Of a DNA stretch of 64,000 nucleotides, positions 56,331-64,000 are shown piece by piece (position 1 is the first letter of the stretch; each line of letters opens with the position of its first letter). The position numbers and the translations under genes are program-made. Location: positions 50,607,568 to 50,671,567 of the forward strand of contig OY365806.1 in assembly GCA_959347315.1 (NCBI GenBank), read 5' to 3'. Origin of the DNA: Bimastos eiseni. Lineage: Eukaryota; Annelida; Clitellata; Crassiclitellata; Lumbricidae. Below the pieces are notes generated by a model that saw only the letters and a list, made by a program, of their open reading frames with translations, was not told where the DNA came from and searched no databases.

Positions 56331-56539
56331 TGGCTATTTCCATTATTTTTTCTGTGTTAATCAGACTAGCCAAGGGGTTTGAAACGCAAGGAGCAAATCG
56401 CGAATAAGAAATTCATTGCGGCTTATGAAATTATTATTAGGTCATTTTGTATAATTATATTTTCGACACCCCTGCTTCTTTTTTGACAAATCGAACCCTG
56501 TCTAGATCGAGATACTAGGAAGTCCTGACGGTCTAAAGA

Positions 56540-57500
56540 GCAGGTAGCTGAGATAGGTTGCCTGATATCATTGTACAATTATGAAGCGCAAGAGATGTCA
56601 TTGTATAATAATGGATTGCAGCGACATAATTATAATTTGTAAGATTATGGATGCAATTAAGGATATATCATTGTACAGTTATTAAGGACTAGCTGGGGTA
56701 CCCGGTGTTCGCCTGGGTGAAGAAGATTATGGAGGCACCTTGATTGAGGACGAAGTTGTGGGGAGGCATTCCTATTCTTGCAGCATTTGCAGCCTGTCGT
56801 TCCTGACTGGCCTGAGGGGACTCTGCAGCCCTGCAGGAGGCTGTCTGTATAGCAGAATTCACCTTTCCTCAATCTAATCCCTCCTCCTCAATCCTCATCT
56901 CTAATTCCTCTTCTCTTTCTTCGTCTTCTCTAATTTCTATTCACTCTTTGTTCTCACTCACCTTTTTCCAACTTTCTCCCCTTCCTCTACTTCTCACCCT
57001 ATCCTAACCGCTTTCTCCTCCCACCCCATCCTCCTTTTCACACTCCTCACCCTCTTTTCATCGTCACCCTCGTCCTTTCCCCTACTCCATAATCCTTTCA
57101 TACGACTTCCTCCTCCTCCTTCTCCTCAGGCAGGCAGGCAGACAGCTGGTGGTGGCAGCTAAACGATATTGTATAGCTGGTAAGCTACGTGTACGTATCG
57201 AATAACAAAAAAAATTTGCTTTTCTGGATGTGTGAGGGTGTGCCAAAGGTTTTTGCCCCAGAAGACATGGAAGACCCCGTACGTGGGCTTCAGGAACCCC
57301 TGGACTGCGTGTGTCAAGTGTTCCTTGAGCCAACCGTGTAGGTTTGGAGTGAATAGCTCTAAAACTGTCCAAATGCATCACCTGCCAAGGACATACAGAC
57401 AGACGGAATCTTCCTCTTATATATATATAGCTACATTATTGTACAATTATGGATTGCAAGAATATAATTATCATTGTACAATAATGAATTTCACATACCA
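56540..57500 (+). repeat. Dispersed retroelement-like segment
   Basis: CTAGCTGGGGTACCCGGTGT at 56690 and ACATACAGACAGACGGAATC then a TATATATATAG end near 57430 bound a segment that looks like a dispersed repeat with a LINE-type 3' end. The flanks carry copies of CATTGTACAATTATGGATTG (near 56570, 56605 and 57440). No protein could be read. Confidence 0.35.
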
Positions 57501-59477
57501 ACATCTGAGTTGTTGACTTGTGCCTAAGAGCAGGAACTCTTAGGATTCAGAAGATGTTTATTATGGAACTTATTGGAGTGCTTGATTAGACAAGGAACTA
57601 ACAAATGAAAGATAATTATAGCAGGGTATCCTTGGGCTTACAAATGGGTGCCTAGAGAATTTGTAGTTAACAGTGAGCAAAGTGCAGTTGTATACAGAGT
57701 GAACCTGAGAAGAACCTCATTGAACCCTAGGGTTCAAGACGCTTAGCACTGAACTGAAATTGATTGCTATACAGATTAATTAAGTAGTAGAGTGCAGGGT
57801 ACATCTGTGAAGCCATCCAGCTGAGAATAGGATCAGGACAAAAGTCAAATCAGTGTTGAAGGAATACCAGTATATAAAAATCAATGGTAATTAGAAGGCA
57901 GTCAGATCAGTTCACATGACGGCTGTTACCTTTCTTTTGTTCTATGCTTCCGATTATATGATTGTCGAGTGGTTCTCAAGATAGGCTGACTGGAAGGAGA
58001 AATATATTTGTAGTTTATATGGATTTTAGAGCTTGAAAAAGAGAGTGGGCATCTGGGTCTTCTAAATGGTCTTCAGGAGCAATTATCAATGACAGTGTTT
58101 AAACCTGGGCCAGCATGGTATGTGACAATCCTCTTGGGCATAGCTGGAATATGCATAGATAAAGTTGAATTTAGTTATACAAAGAAGAGCACAACTGTGA
58201 AATGCAAGACCAGAATTCACATTGATTGATTGATTGTTTGATTAAGAAAAGAATATCAGCTTTGAAGGTTGGAACTTTAAGCAGATTAGAAGGGCTGTAA
58301 CTAATGCATATACCTGTGGAAGGCGGTTTGATCAGCAATGCCAGTATGATCAGACTAATACTTGGGAGGCAATCCATGATTGAAAGTTTAAGAGTTGAAC
58401 CAAGTTCAAAATGGATCAAAAGTATAATCAAATCATGATTTGTAGAAAAGATATATGCTGAATTAGATTAAAGGCTTTTAAAATAATATTTGCTCCTAAA
58501 GTGTACAGTTGATGCACTCATTCTATAGATGATTTTGTGATAAAATTCTAGTCTCTAGAGACATAAGAATCTTAAAATATCTTCCTGTAATTGTAGTGAA
58601 TTGAATCCCGACCTCTAGGTTAGTGGTCCAATCGCATTAACTGCATGGCTATTAAACACTCACACCAAACCTGGTACACAAATACGAACAAAAGCAAAAA
58701 TAATAATTCTAGAAGACAATGTATTTTAATATGTACATGGTGAAAAAACAATAACAAAACTTCGCAATAGACAACAGTTTGTTCATTTAGTAACAAATTA
58801 ATCAAGCATATAAAATATCATGCTAGTCTGGTGGTCTTTACATGAATAGACTCTGAAGAAGAGTTCATCATCGACAGATGACCGTAATCTCGGCTTCATC
58901 TTTGTGGTCAATGAAACATTCATTCAAAACAGTTAAATCCTGGTTGTACACTTCTAATATTGACTGGAACCAGAGTACAAAATTAATTTTGATGCAACTT
59001 GGCAATCAATATGTGCAAATTAATGCAGTTTTAGAACAAGACCTTGATAGGAGATATCGGTGGGTTATGCCACCCATCCAAAATAAATCCTTAATATTCC
59101 TAAAATAGATGCCACTTCTTTACATTTACCTGTACTAATGTTACCTGCCATCAAGAGAAAGACCTGCATGAGAAGCCACTAGCCTCCTCCTTCCCTGTCT
59201 CATGTTTTAACACCTACAAGTGGCACTGCACGCATAACCTCCTTATAAGGCAAACGAGACGCTGATCAGCACAAAAACATGACAGGACATAAAGACAGCG
59301 TCACAACGTGGTTTCTGTCTGCTTAAAAGACCTCTACAGTAAGGCAGACTACAGTACTTAAGTTAACAGTTGACCAACAATCAACTAGCAGTGAAAATAA
59401 TGGTGGTTGGTGTCATAGCACTGTGTAAAAAACAAGTCAAATTGGACAACCAATTAGTAAAAAATACATCTCCTTAG
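57501..59477. other. Intergenic, nothing recognised
   Basis: AT-rich sequence with short unsupported frames on both strands. Part may be 3' UTR of the minus-strand kinase gene, but no end could be defined. Confidence 0.4.
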
Positions 59478-59539
59478 CCCTTTAACGACCAGCATGCACT
59501 AAAATGCATGGGAAAACATATGCAGCTGGTCATTAAAGG
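59478..59539. repeat. Small fold-back element
   Basis: The arms CCCTTTAACGACCAGC and GCTGGTCATTAAAGGG are reverse complements with one mismatch. The loop region contains ATGCACTAAAATGCAT, a second small palindrome. It resembles the termini of a miniature DNA transposon. Confidence 0.75.
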
Positions 59540-61110
59540 GTTTTGGAGAGCATGTCATTGGGTTTACATTCACATTCTCATATTGTTAATGACAGTAAAA
59601 CAAATTGACATCTGAATAAGTCAGAGATCTTCCAAAAAAGATGTCTGCAACTATGTCCCACTTTAGAATCCTCCCTCCATTGTCCACGTTGGCACACCTG
59701 ACCCCATTCAATTATAAATGTCTGCTATCCAACAGAGTACTAAATCCAAGAGCCAACTACCTCTTATTTTGCTACAGAACATAGGGATGTCGGTTAAGTC
59801 CCAGACAGTAACCTCACTGAGGAGGGTGTTGAAAGCACAGCCAGTAACTAAAATAACTGCATATTCACCAAATTTAGATGTGGACATCCACACTGGGTAT
59901 AAACTCCTTGTACCCATGTCTGCATTAAGGTGACCCCTCCCTCCTCCTCTTCACAGACGTCCGTAATGGATGAGTCCTAACCAACCAGAAACTGTTAATG
60001 TGATATTGACAGAACAATTCATAGCACATCACAAGTAGCAAGCCACAGAGTCCTTTACAGCACCACTTGCCAGCATGACTGCAAAAAACTGATGCATTAT
60101 ATTAACTTTTAAATTCACTTAAACTATTTCTTAACACTTAGAAAAAGAACTGCATTGGTTTTCTCATCACTTTTAGAGAATGCTCATTATTAAAGTGCTA
60201 AAATATAAAGATGTTTGGTCTGAGCTAATTCCATGTACAATTGTAGGGTCTACAGCAGACATAGTGACAGACAAGATATTCAGCTGAGAAGTTGCAGCCA
60301 TTTCATGACTTGATTGTGAGAAATTCTATCAGAAAACACAAATGCATTGCTAAGCAGTTAACCCAGTCATCTGTTTGTTAGTCTCTGATCCAACGATTGT
60401 AGGGCCAAGGCCTACAAGGGAATTCCATGTAATGACCCTTGGCATGTTGCTCATGAACACTTGTCTTCGTAGTATTAAGGTAACAGCATTCAGCTTAAGT
60501 TTCGGAAGTGCAGAGCAGGAGGTCGTATGATGTACAAACTCCTTGTTCAGGACCTAGGGATTTGTCCACTGCTGGCTCAATTTTTCAGTAAAGCTCAACT
60601 GCAAATATAGGAAGATATATCATAGCAAGCAGAGCTCCAGATACGTTACAGCAAGAATTACAACAGAGCAATACATTACACTGCTTGATTAACAACCACT
60701 CGTTTACACAGTTTACACGTTACACTACACACAAGCAACACTTTAATGATGAGCTGCGTTTGATCCCCAGTTATCATTGAACATGTTAAACAATTCACAC
60801 GTTTAAACAAAAGCATTTCAAAACGTGTACACAAAGTTACTTTGATTTTAACAAACATCATATATTAAGTTCGTTGCTTTTAGACAGAAGTGGAGTGACG
60901 CTGTAAATATTTTCAAGGTAAAAAAAACAACATTTAGTAGCTAACAAGAGATACAGTAAAACTTTGAAACTGATTCAATACTGGTCAAATTACATCCCAC
61001 CATTTATATTAGACAATAAATTCCGCTCTCGAGAAGTCATGTTGCAAATAAAAAAATAGTCAACTGAAAGCTAAGGAAATGCACAAGTCAAACTCAGGAT
61101 GACAAGAAAT
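59540..61110. other. Non-coding, nothing recognised
   Basis: AT-rich sequence, possibly part of a long 3' UTR or intergenic DNA on the minus strand. Confidence 0.4.
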
Positions 61111-62556
61111 CACACTGTAAACAGAAGTGGAGTCATACTGTAAACAGAAATGGAGTCATACTGTAAACAGAAGTGGAGTCACACTATACTGCAAACAGAA
61201 GTGGAGTCATACTGCAAAAAGAAGTGGAGTCATACTGTAAACAGAAGTGGAGTAATACTATACTGTAAACAGAAGTGGAGTCATACTATACTATAAACAG
61301 AAGTGGAGTCATACTGTAAACAGAAGTGGAGTAATACTATACTGCAAACAGAAGTGGAGTAATACTGTAAATAGAAGTGGAGTCATACTGTAAACAGAAG
61401 TGGAGTCATACTATACTGCAAACAGAAGTGGAGTCATACTGTAAACAGAAGTGGAATCATACTGTAAACAGAAGTGGGGTCATACTTTACTGTAAACAGA
61501 AGTGGAGTCATACTGTAAACAGAAGTGGAATCACACTGTAAACAGAAGTGGAGTCACACTATACTGTAAACAGAAGTGGAGTCATACTATACTGTGAACA
61601 GAAGTGGAGTCATACTATACTGTAAACAGAAGTGGAGTCATACTGTAAACAGAAGTGGAGTCATACTGTAAACAGAAGTGGAATCATACTATACTGTAAA
61701 CAGAAGTGGAGTAATACTATACTGCAAACCGAAGTGAATTCATACTGTAAATAGAAGTGGAATCATACTGTAAACAGAAGTGGAGTAATACTATACTGCA
61801 AACAGAAGTGGAGTCATACTGTAAATAGAAGTGGAATCATACTGTAAACAGAAGTGGAGTAATACTATACTGCAAATCGAAGTGGATTCATACTGTAAAT
61901 AGAAGTGGAGTCATACTGTAAACAGAAGTGGAGTAATACTATACTGCAAACAGAAGTGGAGTCATACTGTAAATAGAAGTGGAATCATACTGTAAACAGA
62001 AGTGGGGTCATTCTTTACTGCAAACAGAAGTGGAGTCATACTGTAAACAGAAGTGGAGTCATACTATACTGTAAACAGAAGTGGAGTCACACTATACTGT
62101 AAACAGAAGTGGAGTCATACTATACTGTAAACAGAAGTGGAGTCATACTGTAAACAGAAGTGGAGTCAAACTATACTGTAAACAGAAGTGGAATCATACT
62201 GTAAACAGAAGTGGACTCATACTATACTGCAAACAGAAGTGGAGTCATAGTGTAAACAGAAGTGGAGTCATACTGTAAACAGAAGTGGAGTCATACTGTA
62301 AACAGAAGTGGAGAAGTGGAGTAATGCTATACTGCAAACAGAAGTGGAGTCATACTATACTGTAAACAGAAGTGCAGTCATACTGCAAACAGAAGTGGAG
62401 TAATACTATACTGCAAACCAAAGTGGATTCATACTGTAAATAGAAGTGGAGTCATACTGTAAACAGAAGTGGAGTCATACTGTAAACAGAAGTGGAGTCA
62501 TACTGTAAACAGAAGTGGAGTAATACTATAATGCAAACAGAAGTGGAGTCACACTC
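61111..62556 (+). repeat. ~1.45-kb minisatellite (ACTGTAAACAGAAGTGGAGT)
   Basis: About 55-60 units of two lengths: a 23-bp unit (CAGAAGTGGAGTCATACTGT plus AAA) and a 28-bp unit with an extra ACTAT (ATACTATACTGTAAACAG). Point variants (GTAATA for GTCATA, GCAAAC for GTAAAC, AATCAT for AGTCAT, AAATAG for AAACAG) recur in blocks, indicating spread of multi-unit segments. It holds a purely artefactual frame at 62081-62278. Confidence 0.95.
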
Positions 62557-63817
62557 TAAACAAACAAGTCAAACTGTAAATCACAAACAACCCCCATATT
62601 TCAACATCACATACTTGCCTAAGTCATGACCTGGATTTCCTGTACAATTTTCATATTTAAGTTAAACATTTTAATGCATAAACTACACACATATCGTAAT
62701 CATGCATAAATACAGTACGTCTGCAACTAAACAAACTTCTCTGAGGCACTCAAGTCAAAAAAGCTGCGATACGATCAGACCATTGATGAAGAAAACATTT
62801 CAACATTCATACATTGATGTAACAATTGCCATAATTACTTGGAATATTTACACAGTCCTACATGACAGTACACATCATGTTATACGACTACAAAAAATTA
62901 CACCAAAAATGCTACTTTATGTGTTTGGCTCTGATTACGTGAATAAAGAGCACTATAACATCTTTACGAGATTTCCATTTCTCATATTTTCACCCCAACA
63001 ACACTGGTTTTCACTGAAGAAATTCACTCTAAATACGCACCTCATTATATTTGAGTTTCTCTTGTCATAGATCGATATAATTCTATAGAAAGACCAGACT
63101 CCAGCTATAATGATGTTTAACTGTATCTTCTTAAGTCAGATCAAATCATGCTTAATAAAAATGAATTCAAGATCCATAAACTATTAAAATAATAACTGTC
63201 TATTATTATTACTTACAATTGTAACTATAATGTTAGAAATTTAGCTTCTTTGACTGTTTCCACCAGGAAAACCAAATCACAGATACAACATTGCATCTCT
63301 TTCACTTTGGATTCAGAATTTCACAGATTGCAGCATACATTGTCTAATCACAGATTAGAAGACAAAGGTTAATCATATATATATTATATATTGCTACTTA
63401 CGAATTAATAAAAAGATGTGGACAATTGGGAAAAGATGAGTTTACGTATTACTACTATTAAAATTGCTAAACCATTCACATATTGAACGTTACATAGTGC
63501 AGCCGTAGAAAATTAACCAACACCAATACAAAACAATGCAAAATATGATTTTTTTTCACAGTTAAATACTTGTCGATGAATTCCCATGGCACTCATAAGT
63601 TACACACAGAAGAAAGTGCACATCCCTTCTTTGTTATCAGTGGATCGTAATATCACCAACTCCTCACACCTAAATTTTAGTTAAATATTAACTTACTTCC
63701 AGCCCAACAAACAACAGTCGAGGTTGAAGGGAATTCATGTGTGAAACAATCTCATCAGTTTGTGCCTTATGACTGTACGCAGCCTGGACAGCGATTCAAT
63801 GGACTAAACGACAACAT
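62557..63817 (-). other. Likely 3' UTR of the tyrosine kinase gene or intergenic
   Basis: No frame with support. The proximal part is expected to be the 3' UTR of the kinase transcript on the minus strand; its end was not found. Confidence 0.35.
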
Positions 63818-63994
63818 CTACACGGCAGTGGAACATAAGTCTACGAGACGGATAAGCATTTCTCGAAAACTCGGCCGACGTGATGGATCTTTCTGCCACG
63901 TCTGTTGCATCATTGAATAGACTTCTGGAGGACAGCCATCTGGTGGCGGCATTCGGAAACCAGTGTCAAGATGCGACATGACATCGGCCAATTG
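63818..63994 (-). CDS. Protein tyrosine kinase, last exon (partial gene)
   Basis: A minus-strand acceptor, CTGTAG, at 64000-63995 is followed by 58 codons and TAG at 63820-63818. The peptide QLADVMSHLDTGFRMPPPDG, CPPEVYSMMQQTWQKDPSRR, PSFREMLIRL matches the end of the kinase C-lobe: GYRMPxPxGCPxxVYxxMxxCWxxxPxxRPSF. The Arg of RRPSF is the subdomain XI arginine. PDGCPP is like CSK and the start is like Src-family kinases; the usual Cys before Trp is Thr here. The kinase subfamily is undecided because the rest of the gene lies outside the window. Confidence 0.85.
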   Translation of the reverse strand, partial: QLADVMSHLDTGFRMPPPDGCPPEVYSMMQQTWQKDPSRRPSFREMLIRLVDLCSTAV

Positions 63995-64000
63995 CTACAG

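Noticed and set aside
62081..62278. 65-codon ORF
   Set aside because: Pure translation of the minisatellite.
61111..62556. CRISPR-like array of short repeats
   Set aside because: Units are head-to-tail with no unique spacers, and the context is an animal genome; it is a minisatellite.

Overview
The window looks like nuclear DNA of an invertebrate animal. Its protein-coding genes are split by GT-AG introns, it is AT-rich overall, and it is dense in interspersed transposable elements, tRNA-derived SINEs, microsatellites and minisatellites. No bacterial operons or ribosome-binding sites are seen. The full-length desaturase gene and the transposon mix would suit a marine invertebrate, possibly an echinoderm or other deuterostome, but the sequence alone does not settle the species.

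Three host genes are well supported. (1) A complete front-end fatty acyl desaturase (FADS type, cytochrome b5 plus desaturase) runs on the + strand in 13 coding exons from 10748 to 27976. The exons join in frame to 436 codons plus stop, with HPGG and all three histidine boxes. A CpG-richer stretch at about 2.06-3.96 kb may hold its promoter and a non-coding first exon. (2) A two-exon minus-strand gene at 39105-40625 encodes a 340-residue type II membrane protein of the C1GALT1/COSMC family. It lacks the DxD metal motif, so it is most likely the core-1 synthase chaperone C1GALT1C1. A CpG-rich block at 44.3-45.7 kb is a candidate promoter. (3) The last exon of a protein tyrosine kinase enters from the right edge on the minus strand (63818-63994). 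Two weaker candidates are a 137-residue ORF at 31603-32016 (+) and a small ORF with a C-terminal membrane segment at 44284-44691 (-).

Much of the rest is mobile DNA. hAT-type elements with recognisable 8-bp target duplications lie at 397-732, 5611-6173 (nested in a LINE relic), 33327-34070, 37955-38696, 43899-44228 and 44987-45185. There is a DD37D mariner with about 207-bp terminal inverted repeats (34456-36013), a piggyBac relic in the first coding intron of the desaturase gene, hAT transposase relics (14.1-14.6 and 41.2-42.2 kb), LINE relics (5.2-6.3 and 22.1-23.0 kb), two tRNA-derived SINEs, and a retroelement C-terminal relic at 55.7-56.3 kb.

The oddest region is 51.9-55.7 kb. A 3.7-kb segment with no credible protein is bounded by LTR-like direct repeats. 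It holds several families of degenerate internal repeats, including five copies of a roughly 43-bp motif that strongly resembles the conserved 28S rRNA segment used as target by R2 retrotransposons and I-PpoI. Just upstream lies a diverged tandem duplication (49.2-51.9 kb). A 1.45-kb minisatellite occupies 61.1-62.6 kb.
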